Assembly (NCBI RefSeq): GCF_014698795.1
Contig: NZ_JACJTR010000027.1
Span: 1-64,000 of the forward strand
DNA: 64,000 nt
Origin: Nostoc sp. FACHB-892
Lineage (GTDB): Bacteria; Cyanobacteriota; Cyanobacteriia; Cyanobacteriales; Nostocaceae
Direction of reading: 5' to 3'
The notes beneath the pieces are model-generated. The model did no database searches, was not told the origin of the DNA, and was given only the letters and a program-made list of their open reading frames with translations. Of the stretch, positions 7,729 through 16,195 are shown piece after piece; positions within the stretch are counted from its first letter, which is position 1, and each line of letters starts with the position of its first letter. The position numbers and the translations under genes are program-made.

Positions 7729-9849
7729 TTACTCTGCAACTAACTGCTTAAAACGCTCATCATCGGCAATATCATCAAAATCTAGGTCAGTTGCTGCGTC
7801 TTCTTTATACCTGGGATTAAGTTCAATTGCTTGTTGTAGAGTTAGCAGAGATAGTTCAACTTGTCTTTGCAGTGCGTAACAAGCTGCTTTGTTGTAATAG
7901 GCACTAGCATAATCTGACTTAATTTCTAACGCTTGGTTAAAACTAGCGATCGCTTCATCATCGCGTCCCAATCTCACCAAAGTATAACCGCGTTTATCCC
8001 AGATTTTGGGAGAGTTGGGTTGGAATTCCAAGGCTTTATCAAAAGAAGCTATTGCCTCTTCGTACTGTTCCAATGTTACTAAAGAAAGACCGCGATTCAA
8101 CCAAGCAATTGCATCATCAGGTTTGATTTGTGTAGCTTTGTCAAATGAGGCAAAGGCTTGCTGATGCTGTTGTAAGTTCCCAAAAGCAACGCCGCGATCG
8201 CACCAAGCTTGATGATAATCTGGTTGAATCTCAATAGCTCTATCATAGGAAGCAATCGCATCTTTGTAACGTTTTAACCTTCCGAGAGTTAGACCTCGTT
8301 TTAACCAAGCCACAGGTTCATCAGGTTTAATTTTAAGCGCTTGGTTGTAAACTGCGATCGCATCTTCATAGCGCTTTTGGGAAAATAGCTCATCTCCCTG
8401 TTTCACATACTCATCAGCTGTAAATTGTGGTTGTTGTGGCTGTTGCTGTATTTCTTCCTCAACTTCAGACTTCACAACCTCTGGAATGGATGCAGCTGTC
8501 ATTTCAAGTTCAACTTCAGAATTTACCGCCTCTAGAATAGATTCAGGTGTAATTTCAGTTAGTTCTTGAAGGATGAGGTCCTTTCTTTCTTGGGCATCTA
8601 ATTGTAACTCAGAGAGTTGAGAAACAAACTCAGTTTCTAATCTTTCTAACTTCTCCAAAATAAGGATCTTTTGGTGCTGAACATTCCATTGTAAATCTGA
8701 GAATTGCGAAGTAAACTCAGAACCAGATTTTTCTAAATTCTCAATGATTAACTCTTTACGTTTTTGAGCATCTACTTGTAATTCCGATAGTTGTTCAGCA
8801 AAATCTGACTGTAATGCGGCTAAACTTTCAACAGTTTTGTTTTTTTGCTCTTGAGCATCTACCTGTAATTTAGATAATTGAGATTTAAATTCTTTATCTA
8901 ATATTCCAAAGTTCTCAAATGCAATCTCTTTTTCTTTTTGAGTATCTCTCTGGAATTCAGATACTTTTTCAGCAAATTCTAACTGCAATTTTGTTAGATT
9001 TTCAATAACTATATCCTTCTGGCTTTGAGCATCAGACTGCCATTCAGAAATTTGAGATGTGAACTCAGACTTTGATACTTCTAAATCAGTAACAGCTAGT
9101 TCTTGCTGTTGTTGCACACCTAAGCTTAACTTAGAAAGTTCCTCCGCCATCACAAATGCTAATTTTCCTAAATTTTCTAGTGCTATATCTTTCTGTTGTT
9201 GAGCATCAAACTCTAACTTAGATAGCCCAGAAGCAAATTTTGACTCTAAATTTTCTATATTTTCTTGAGATTTTTTGAGTTCAGTTTCTAATCTACTTAA
9301 TACCTGTGCTTTAGCTATAGCTAGCTCAGAAGTAAGTATGGATACATTTTCTTCTTGTTTATTTTTAATTTTTTCTTGTAAAGCAGTCTTTTCCTGCTCT
9401 AATTCATGATTAATTTTTTTAGCTTCTTGAATAACATTTTCGGCCTCTTGCTTAACAGTAATTAACTGATTTTGTAAATTTTCCATTCCGAGTATTTGTT
9501 GCATTGCTCTATCAACAATTTCACGGATTACCGCCCGTCGCAGAAGCCAAAATAAAGCAATGATTGCGACTGGAAATAGACTTAATATAACTAGCCAGAT
9601 ATTGATTAGAATAGTTGTACGGTTAAAAGCCCTCCTTAAATCAGATTGAACTTGCTTTTCGGCTCGTAATCGCGTCAATTCTTCCCGTTCCTGATTCGAT
9701 AAGACTGGAGTAGGAGTTATTGCTGGGGGGGCTAATGGTGCAGATTGTCCGGTGGCAATAGTAGCAGGTAGCACTAAAGGGAAAAAGACAATAGTGCTTT
9801 TTACAATTAAAGCGAAAATAGCTTGATTTTTGCTCTTCATAACAACCAT
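7729..9849 (-). CDS. Membrane protein with 29-residue coiled-coil repeats and TPRs
   Basis: A 706-residue protein. It has an N-terminal signal-like segment (residues about 10-33) and a second hydrophobic helix at about 80-103. A long coiled coil runs from about 120 to 445, including eight consecutive 29-residue repeats starting at S210, S239, S268, S297, S326, S355, S384 and S413 (pattern SxLQxDAQxQKxxxIENLxKL). After an acidic linker there are six tetratricopeptide repeats, about residues 477-685, with a typical DFDDIADDERFKQLV end. TPRs bind partner proteins; the coiled coil is probably a spacer or oligomeriser anchored to the membrane. No specific function is known. ATG codons at 9849 and 9840 are both possible starts. 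Confidence 0.85.
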   Translation of the reverse strand: MVVMKSKNQAIFALIVKSTIVFFPLVLPATIATGQSAPLAPPAITPTPVLSNQEREELTRLRAEKQVQSDLRRAFNRTTILINIWLVILSLFPVAIIALFWLLRRAVIREIVDRAMQQILGMENLQNQLITVKQEAENVIQEAKKINHELEQEKTALQEKIKNKQEENVSILTSELAIAKAQVLSRLETELKKSQENIENLESKFASGLSKLEFDAQQQKDIALENLGKLAFVMAEELSKLSLGVQQQQELAVTDLEVSKSEFTSQISEWQSDAQSQKDIVIENLTKLQLEFAEKVSEFQRDTQKEKEIAFENFGILDKEFKSQLSKLQVDAQEQKNKTVESLAALQSDFAEQLSELQVDAQKRKELIIENLEKSGSEFTSQFSDLQWNVQHQKILILEKLERLETEFVSQLSELQLDAQERKDLILQELTEITPESILEAVNSEVELEMTAASIPEVVKSEVEEEIQQQPQQPQFTADEYVKQGDELFSQKRYEDAIAVYNQALKIKPDEPVAWLKRGLTLGRLKRYKDAIASYDRAIEIQPDYHQAWCDRGVAFGNLQQHQQAFASFDKATQIKPDDAIAWLNRGLSLVTLEQYEEAIASFDKALEFQPNSPKIWDKRGYTLVRLGRDDEAIASFNQALEIKSDYASAYYNKAACYALQRQVELSLLTLQQAIELNPRYKEDAATDLDFDDIADDERFKQLVAE

Positions 9850-10296
9850 CTAAGTCTGTTGGTCAGTTTTTGAAGCGGCGTGCCTCTTTCCAATCTATAA
9901 CAGAATTAAGTAGTTAAATGTTGTAGAGGCAGTGAAAAATGCTTAATAATCCTTAACTAATGCGTTCCCTCGCCTCTTAGTGTACGTAAAACTTCAGTGG
10001 TAGGTGTAGTCAAGTTTTTAACATTCTTTTTGTGAGGTAATATTATAACATTGATAAGTTGTAGCTACTGCCAAAGACTGCCCAAACCAAACGGCAGAAA
10101 TAAAATTTATCAATCTGTAGATGATTGAAGGCAGGAGCATCGACGCTTTCTTAAACCATTCACCAAATTAGGTTCGGACTTTGTTCCTACTGATGACAGT
10201 ATGCAAAGTGCAGGTTTGCTTACTTAGCACTAACATTAAATTATCTGGGGTAAGCAGATTACTTGTTGTAAAATTTACTTAACAAAGGCGGTAAAA
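9850..10296. other. Intergenic region, divergent promoters expected
   Basis: About 450 bases between two divergently read genes. No gene, repeat or RNA is recognised. It should contain the promoters of both neighbours. GGCGG lies about five bases before the ATG at 10297. Confidence 0.4.
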
Positions 10297-10557
10297 ATGG
10301 GTCGCATAAATCCTTATACACTGCAATTGCAGATTACCCGAATGTTTGAGCAAGGGCAATCATTTTTTGCCACAACCAAGGTACAGGAATGGTTGAAAGA
10401 ACGCAAATACAATCCAGAAGATTATGACATTCTTTTCCATAAAAAACCCGCGCCTCCTGGTTCCAAAGAAGTGATGGTAGTGGAAATTGAATTACGCCGC
10501 AAAGATGGGCAACCTGTAGATCCTTGGTTGCAAGAACAAGCAAATCTCCATGCCTAA
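10297..10557 (+). CDS. Small uncharacterised protein (86 aa)
   Basis: An 86-residue soluble protein, MGRINPYTLQLQITRMFEQG at its start, followed by a helical region, WLKERKYNPEDYDI and a charged strand (MVVEIELRRKDGQPVDP). It has a good ribosome-binding site (AAGGCGG) and its own downstream terminator, which supports a real gene. No signal peptide or known motif is visible. I do not recognise a function. Confidence 0.7.
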   Translation: MGRINPYTLQLQITRMFEQGQSFFATTKVQEWLKERKYNPEDYDILFHKKPAPPGSKEVMVVEIELRRKDGQPVDPWLQEQANLHA

Positions 10558-10613
10558 TTTTAAGAACTAGCAATTTCAATTTTAATTCATATTATCGTAA
10601 CAGAATTATCAAA

Positions 10614-10644
10614 AAAGAGCGTTACCAATTGTGGAACGCTCTTT
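10614..10644. terminator. Bidirectional terminator between convergent genes
   Basis: AAAGAGCGTT and AACGCTCTTT form a 10-bp stem with A-rich sequence on the left and T-rich sequence on the right, so it can work in both directions for the convergent genes at 10297 and 10657. Confidence 0.8.
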
Positions 10645-10656
10645 GTTATCTTTTAT

Positions 10657-12444
10657 TTAGGGATATATATTATCTGTGCGATCGCCCATATCAAAAACAT
10701 TAAATTCAATTCCTTCTAACTTTAGCCTCAAAGCCTCTAATAAGAGGTTTATCCTTTCTTCAATAAACATTGTTAGGGCGTTTTCAGGAAGTGCATCGGC
10801 TCTTGACCATTCAAGAATAATCGTCGGTATAAGATGAGAGCGTATCACTGTTTCTAAATCAGGCTCGTCATATTCTTTGAGATAATCTAATGGATTTCTA
10901 TCGCTAATTTTCAGATTAGTTATTTGAGACAGATAGGCAATATTCATCAAGCTGTCACATTCTATTTGGCTAGCAATGCCACTTTGCTTAATAAAGTTAA
11001 CCGGAAATATATGATGCAAGTTAGGCTTATCTGTTAGCAAATAATAAACATCAGACAAAATATCTCTATGAGGTTTTGCCCAATCTTGCGGCTTATGGTT
11101 TGCATAAAGTGATAGTATTGCTCTGGATAAGCGACCTCTATAACTGTAGAAAGATTTTCTTATCGAATTTTTATCAATATCAAATTTATTGAATGAGTAA
11201 GTACTATTAGCCTTTTGTTGATTAACAAAGTATATATGTTCCCAGAGGTGAGTAGTATTTGTTAGTAAATCTACATTGTGGAAACTATAATACCAAAAAT
11301 ATTTATTTAAAAAACTATAATCTGGTTTATCATTCCGATAAAAGTATGCTGTAATAGTCAGGTATAAATATCGATAAGGGATTAATCTTCCACCCTTAAT
11401 ATGCAAAATATTATCAAAGAAATCAAAAGTTTTAGCAACGGCTATTTTAAAATTAGACCATACAGCTTCAATATGTTCTGTTTTTAGCTTATTAAGATAC
11501 ATATCAGTAATATTTTGTATCCCAGCTTCGGGAAATTCAAGTTTTACTACTACAGCTAGCATCTGGAGCAATGTCCAATTATCAATATTGGCGTATTGGC
11601 TACTGAAAATACTTTTTTTAAATTGATCAAATAATTCACGAAGATAGAAACTAGAGATATTATTTGTCTTATTTTCAGAACGAAAAGTCTTAGCAACTAC
11701 AATATCAAAGATATCCAAGGGTTTGCCAGCTTGATTAATCCGCTCAAAAATTTGGCATACTTCCGCAACTTCAATACCTCTCAACTCAATGAAAGAAATT
11801 TTATAACTATATAAGACTTCTCTAATCCTTCTAAATTGTTGCATATATGGATTTTCAAAGTCACCGTATCCATTTTTATGAAGACTTCTTTCTATTTCCC
11901 CAGGATTTTTAATAATATCTATTAAACTGACAATTAGTTTATCTTGATAACGGTTTTTTCTCCCAGTATTTGCTGTAAGCTTGCCATCTCTATCATCGAT
12001 TTCGTCCCAAAACAAAAACCTTTTTGCATAGCTTGTGTCATCAGTCGCATCAGTAAGTTTAATAGTCAAGTCTATATATAGTATTGGATCAAAGTTTTCG
12101 TTATTAGCAATTTTACCCTTACCCCCATGTATTGATGTTAATAGAGAAGTTGTTCTTTGTTGTCCATCTAAAATGTATTGGTATTCATTAGAGTAAAAGT
12201 TATCAGCAAATTTTATACCACCTATTTCTCTATGACTTTCTAGCTTTGTATTAGTTTTCCAAATTAGAATACTTCCTAAAGGATAAAACTTATAAATACT
12301 ATCCCAAAGTTTTTTTACATTCTCTTTCTCCCAGACAACATCTCTTTGGAAAGTTGGAATTTGATACTTGTTTGATAAAAGATTTTCCAAATAGAGAGCA
12401 ATACTCTGATCATCCGCCTTAATACGTTCAGTAGATGTAAACAT
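10657..12444 (-). CDS. DUF262/GmrSD-like protein (candidate defence nuclease)
   Basis: A 595-residue protein. The N-terminal DUF262 domain has IPTFQRDVVW (about residue 33) and DGQQRTTSLL (about 92), motifs of the ParB-like NTP-using domain of GmrS. The C-terminus has LHHIFPVNFIKQSG and NLKISDRNPLDYL, matching the HNH-like DUF1524 nuclease core of GmrD. The fused pair is the layout of GmrSD type IV restriction enzymes, which cut modified phage DNA. No methylase or other defence gene is adjacent. Its AT-rich sequence differs in feel from the neighbouring genes, consistent with transfer. The antiphage role is inferred from the family. Confidence 0.8.
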   Translation of the reverse strand: MFTSTERIKADDQSIALYLENLLSNKYQIPTFQRDVVWEKENVKKLWDSIYKFYPLGSILIWKTNTKLESHREIGGIKFADNFYSNEYQYILDGQQRTTSLLTSIHGGKGKIANNENFDPILYIDLTIKLTDATDDTSYAKRFLFWDEIDDRDGKLTANTGRKNRYQDKLIVSLIDIIKNPGEIERSLHKNGYGDFENPYMQQFRRIREVLYSYKISFIELRGIEVAEVCQIFERINQAGKPLDIFDIVVAKTFRSENKTNNISSFYLRELFDQFKKSIFSSQYANIDNWTLLQMLAVVVKLEFPEAGIQNITDMYLNKLKTEHIEAVWSNFKIAVAKTFDFFDNILHIKGGRLIPYRYLYLTITAYFYRNDKPDYSFLNKYFWYYSFHNVDLLTNTTHLWEHIYFVNQQKANSTYSFNKFDIDKNSIRKSFYSYRGRLSRAILSLYANHKPQDWAKPHRDILSDVYYLLTDKPNLHHIFPVNFIKQSGIASQIECDSLMNIAYLSQITNLKISDRNPLDYLKEYDEPDLETVIRSHLIPTIILEWSRADALPENALTMFIEERINLLLEALRLKLEGIEFNVFDMGDRTDNIYP

Positions 12445-12552
12445 TGAATTAACCTTATCTAAGTTTTAGTAAATATCAAGATTGGTGTCTGAATTTTACT
12501 GATTTTAGTAAAATTCCATACAAGGCTAACTGATATTTAATTAAGTGGCAAC

Positions 12553-13521
12553 TCAGATTTTAGAAAATCTCTGCAACCTTCCTTCCATGCCAACGTTGCC
12601 CTGCAAGCCGCCTGTGTGTAATAGCAACAAGCGATCGCCTTTACTAAAAAATCCCTGTTTTAGTAAATCCATCACTCCGTAAAACATTTTGGCCGTATAT
12701 ACGTAATCAAGGGGTACGTCATGTTCCTCCTTGAACTGCTGGCTGAAAAATAGCAACTCGTTGTTCACCTTTGCATAGCCGCCGAAGTGGTAATCACATA
12801 CCAATTCCCAGGAAGCGGGAGAACTATATGGTGTGGGCAAACTAGAGGCGAGGTAATTTGTCAATAAACTTTCGATATCTTGTGCAAGAAATGCCCCATT
12901 TTTTAGAACGGGAAAAGCAATCGCTCTTTGTCCTTCATGCAACGAAAGCGCAATCCCAGCTAATGTGGTAGCTGTACCGCAGGCTACGCATATATGATCA
13001 AATGCGTAGGCGTAGCCAGCCGTAGGCATCGCATCAGCAATTATCTCTGTGCAGCCGCGCACACCATTTAAATTACTCCCGCCTTCGGGAATGATAAACA
13101 CTTGACCAAATTGTTGTTGCAGATATTCCTCTAACGCTGCTGTGTTGCGCTGTCGATACATCTCCCGGTTCAGGTAAACAAGCTGCATACCCTGTTGTAC
13201 AGCAAAACTCAGCGTAGGATTCAACGGTAGCCTCTCCTCGCCACGAATTACGCCGATGGTACGAAAACCGAAAAGATTACCAGCCGCCGCAGTTGCATAG
13301 ATGTGATTGGAATAAGCACCGCCAAAAGTAAGCAGCGTCGTGAAATTTTTCTCCTTGGCCTCCAGAAGATTGTATTTCAGCTTGAACCACTTGTTGCCGT
13401 TAACCGACGGATGCATGAGATCCAGGCGCAGCACATACATATCAACACCAGTGTGGCGGGCAATTTCGCTAGTGATTTGTTGTATGGGAGGGGGAAAAAT
13501 ATTAACGACATGCATAAACAT
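12553..13521 (-). CDS. PLP-dependent D-cysteine desulfhydrase / ACC deaminase family enzyme
   Basis: A 322-residue fold-type II PLP enzyme. NGNKWFKLKYNL near residue 42 holds the PLP lysine, TFGGAYSNHIYATAAAG is the phosphate-side loop, and LHTGGLQGNVGM near the end matches the family. Members release ammonia from D-cysteine (with sulfide) or from 1-aminocyclopropane-1-carboxylate; sequence alone does not tell which. Residues near AMPTAGYAYAFDH are encoded by a small dispersed repeat in frame (13004-13032), which should add a surface insertion before the conserved VACGTATTLAG. The ATG at 13515 is an alternative start. Confidence 0.85.
   Translation of the reverse strand: MFMHVVNIFPPPIQQITSEIARHTGVDMYVLRLDLMHPSVNGNKWFKLKYNLLEAKEKNFTTLLTFGGAYSNHIYATAAAGNLFGFRTIGVIRGEERLPLNPTLSFAVQQGMQLVYLNREMYRQRNTAALEEYLQQQFGQVFIIPEGGSNLNGVRGCTEIIADAMPTAGYAYAFDHICVACGTATTLAGIALSLHEGQRAIAFPVLKNGAFLAQDIESLLTNYLASSLPTPYSSPASWELVCDYHFGGYAKVNNELLFFSQQFKEEHDVPLDYVYTAKMFYGVMDLLKQGFFSKGDRLLLLHTGGLQGNVGMEGRLQRFSKI
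13004..13032. repeat. Small dispersed repeat inside a coding region
   Basis: GCGTAGGCGTAGCC followed by AGCCGTAGGCATCGC is a typical Nostoc small dispersed repeat; the second half recurs at 24721-24734. Here it lies in frame in the PLP enzyme gene. Confidence 0.7.
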
Positions 13522-13731
13522 TTTAACTTAGTATTTATATTTTCTCACATTGATTATTGAAGATAAAAGTAATGATAAACATTGAGTAGTTCAATGGTAA
13601 GTCAATCAAAATGAGGAATAAATCTTTCTGATGATTAGCTTTAGAAATTGGCATTTTACTAATTGAGTATTTCAGGTAAATATAAGGAACATAACACTCG
13701 CTCCAGATAATATTCTTTTTGGAGAAAAGAA

Positions 13732-15462
13732 ATGGTTGCACTCACACAGCTTACTCAAGTTATTCCCAATCCAGGACGTTTGACAATTCAAACCGTTGAA
13801 ATTGCTCCTCAAACGACAGCTATTCGTTGTCTCGACTGGGATAGAGAACGTTTTGATATCGAGTTTGGTTTACGGAATGGTACAACCTATAATTCTTTCT
13901 TAATTCAGGGAGAAAAAGTTGCTTTAGTTGACACCTCTCACCGCAAGTTTGAGGAATTATATCTTGAGGTAGTGGCGGGATTAATTGATCCGGCTAAAAT
14001 ATATTACTTAATTATCAGCCACACAGAACCAGACCACAGTGGCTTAGTGAAAGATATTTTGCAATTAGCTCCCTCTATTACTGTAGTTGGTGCAAAGGTA
14101 GCTATTCAATTTTTAGAAAATATGGTTCACCAGCCTTTTAAATCAATGCAGGTGAAAAGTGGAGAGCGATTAGATTTAGGTAACGGACACGAATTAGAAT
14201 TTATCTCTGCGCCTAATTTACACTGGCCTGACACAATCTTGACTTATGACCACAAAACTTGCACTCTCTACACTTGCGATGTGTTTGGGATGCACTACTG
14301 TGATGACCACACCTATGATGAAAATATTACTTCAATAGAGGAAGATTTTCACTATTACTATGATTGTCTCATGGGGCCCAATGCCCGGTCTGTCTTGGCA
14401 GCTTTAAAGCGGATTGAAAAGTTAGATATAAAAATAGTTGCCACGGGACATGGCCCTTTATTACAACACTATATCTCCGAATGGCTTGGACGCTATCAAT
14501 ACTGGAGTTTAGAACAAGCAAAAACAGAGACATTAGTGGCTCTATTTTATGTTGAAGATTACGGGCATAGTGAGCATTTAGTCCGTTCCATAGCACATGG
14601 ATGTGCGAAAACAGAGGTGGCAGTAGAATTAGTAGACCTCAATAATACCGAGCCTCAAGAAGTTCGAGAATTAGTTGCACAAGCTTCTGGTTTAGTAATT
14701 GCAATGCCACCCCAATCTTCGGTGATGGCTCAAGCTGCTTTAAGTACAATTTTGGCTGCTGTTCACAAGAAACAGGCAATTGGCTTATTAGAGTCGGGAG
14801 GGGGAGAAGATGAACCTGTTTATCCTTTACGTAATAAGTTTCAAGAACTAGGATTAACTGAAGCTTTTTCTCCTATCTTAGTTAAAGAAATTCCTACCCA
14901 AGCAACGGAACAGCTTTGTGATGAAGCGGGGACAGATATGGGCCAATGGTTGACCCGCGATCGCACCATAAAACAAATCAAATCTATCAATAGCGAGCTA
15001 GAAAAAGCTTTAGGTCGGATTAGCACAGGACTGTATATTATCACCGCCAAAAAAGGAGAAGTTCAGAGTGCAATGTTTGCTTCTTGGGTGACACAAGCCA
15101 GTCTTGAGCCTTTAGGAGTAGCGATCGCAGTATCCAAAGATCGGGCAATTGAATCCTTGATGCACGTTGGCGATCGCTTTGTTTTAAACGTTTTAGAAGA
15201 AGGCAAATATCAAGGATTAATGAAACATTTCCTGAAACGTTTTGCTCCTGGTGCAGACCGCTTTGCTGGAGTGAAAACATATCCAGCGAAAAATGAATCG
15301 CCCGTTTTAGCTGAAGCTTTAGCTTACATGGAATGTGAAATTACTAGCCGCATGGATTGTGGAGATCATTGGGTAATTTATAGCACAGTCCAAACTGGAA
15401 GAGTTGCCAAGTTAGATGCACTTACCGCCGCCCATCACCGCAAAATTGGCAATCATTATTAA
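13732..15462 (+). CDS. flv4: Flavodiiron protein Flv4
   Basis: A 576-residue cyanobacterial flavodiiron protein with three domains: a metallo-beta-lactamase-like diiron domain (residues about 30-265), flavodoxin (about 270-410), and a C-terminal flavin reductase (about 425-576). The diiron ligands are canonical (HTEPDH, LHWPD, CDVFGMH, GHGPL). Flv4 works as a heterodimer with Flv2 in photoprotection of photosystem II under low CO2 and high light. It is the first gene of flv4-sll0218-flv2, the order known from Synechocystis, and that context fixes the Flv4 name rather than Flv3. GGAGA precedes the ATG. Confidence 0.92.
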   Translation: MVALTQLTQVIPNPGRLTIQTVEIAPQTTAIRCLDWDRERFDIEFGLRNGTTYNSFLIQGEKVALVDTSHRKFEELYLEVVAGLIDPAKIYYLIISHTEPDHSGLVKDILQLAPSITVVGAKVAIQFLENMVHQPFKSMQVKSGERLDLGNGHELEFISAPNLHWPDTILTYDHKTCTLYTCDVFGMHYCDDHTYDENITSIEEDFHYYYDCLMGPNARSVLAALKRIEKLDIKIVATGHGPLLQHYISEWLGRYQYWSLEQAKTETLVALFYVEDYGHSEHLVRSIAHGCAKTEVAVELVDLNNTEPQEVRELVAQASGLVIAMPPQSSVMAQAALSTILAAVHKKQAIGLLESGGGEDEPVYPLRNKFQELGLTEAFSPILVKEIPTQATEQLCDEAGTDMGQWLTRDRTIKQIKSINSELEKALGRISTGLYIITAKKGEVQSAMFASWVTQASLEPLGVAIAVSKDRAIESLMHVGDRFVLNVLEEGKYQGLMKHFLKRFAPGADRFAGVKTYPAKNESPVLAEALAYMECEITSRMDCGDHWVIYSTVQTGRVAKLDALTAAHHRKIGNHY

Positions 15463-15513
15463 TTAGTCATTAGTCATTAGTCATTGGGCATTGGGCATTG
15501 GGCATTGGGCATG
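15459..15513. repeat. Heptanucleotide short tandem repeats (STRR)
   Basis: Three TTAGTCA units are followed by four TTGGGCA units, starting at the flv4 stop codon. Such 7-base arrays are typical of heterocyst-forming cyanobacteria. It sits inside the operon between flv4 and the next gene. A related TGCCCAA-type stretch is found before flv2 (about 16150-16175). Confidence 0.85.
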
Positions 15514-15597
15514 GTTATTCTCCTTGTCTCCCTCATCTTCCCAATTCCTAACTCCTAACTTCCCACTCCTCACTCCTATCCCCCACTCCCCACAACT

Positions 15598-16110
15598 ATG
15601 TATAAATCTGTTGAGAATACCCCGATTACAATGTATGAAATCAATCGGGGGCGAGTTGTGCGAACCTTGGAATTTATTCAAGATGTGATTGTGATTTGTT
15701 TGTGTATCGGTTTATTTAGCTTCATGGTGCTTCAGGTGAGAGATATGTTTCTCTCCTTACTTCCACCTCTAGATTTCCATGCTGTTACTGCCGATATTCT
15801 CTTTTTACTTATCTTAGTTGAGCTATTCCGATTGTTAATTATTTACCTACAGGAACATCGAGTATCTATTGGGGTAGCTGTTGAAGTTTCCATCGTTTCC
15901 GCCTTGCGAGAAGTCATTGTTAAAGGTGTTCTAGAAACAAGTTGGAGTCAAGTATTAGCAACTTGTGCCTTTTTATTAGTGCTAGGAGTACTACTATTTC
16001 TCCGAGTTTGGCTACCCCCTACTTTTGAAGGTATCGATCCAGAACAAGAAGTTTCTAAACGCTATAGAAACCGAGTTAAGTCTGAATTAACACAAACCAA
16101 TGGTCATTAA
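15598..16110 (+). CDS. Sll0218-like membrane protein of the flv4-flv2 operon
   Basis: A 170-residue membrane protein with about four hydrophobic helices (DVIVICLCIGLFSFMVL, ILFLLILVELFRLLIIYL, SIVSALREVIVKGVLE and VLATCAFLLVLGVLLFLRVW) and similarity in style to the PsiE family. Its place between flv4 and flv2 matches Synechocystis sll0218, which helps photosystem II assembly or stability. The start could instead be the ATG at 15631, since the first 11 residues follow directly on repeat-derived sequence with no ribosome-binding site. Confidence 0.85.
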   Translation: MYKSVENTPITMYEINRGRVVRTLEFIQDVIVICLCIGLFSFMVLQVRDMFLSLLPPLDFHAVTADILFLLILVELFRLLIIYLQEHRVSIGVAVEVSIVSALREVIVKGVLETSWSQVLATCAFLLVLGVLLFLRVWLPPTFEGIDPEQEVSKRYRNRVKSELTQTNGH

Positions 16111-16195
16111 AAATAGGGAGTAGGGAATGGGGAGTAAAATCTTCTGCCATGTCCAATGCCCAATGCCCAATTCCCCATTATTAACAGAGGTTATT

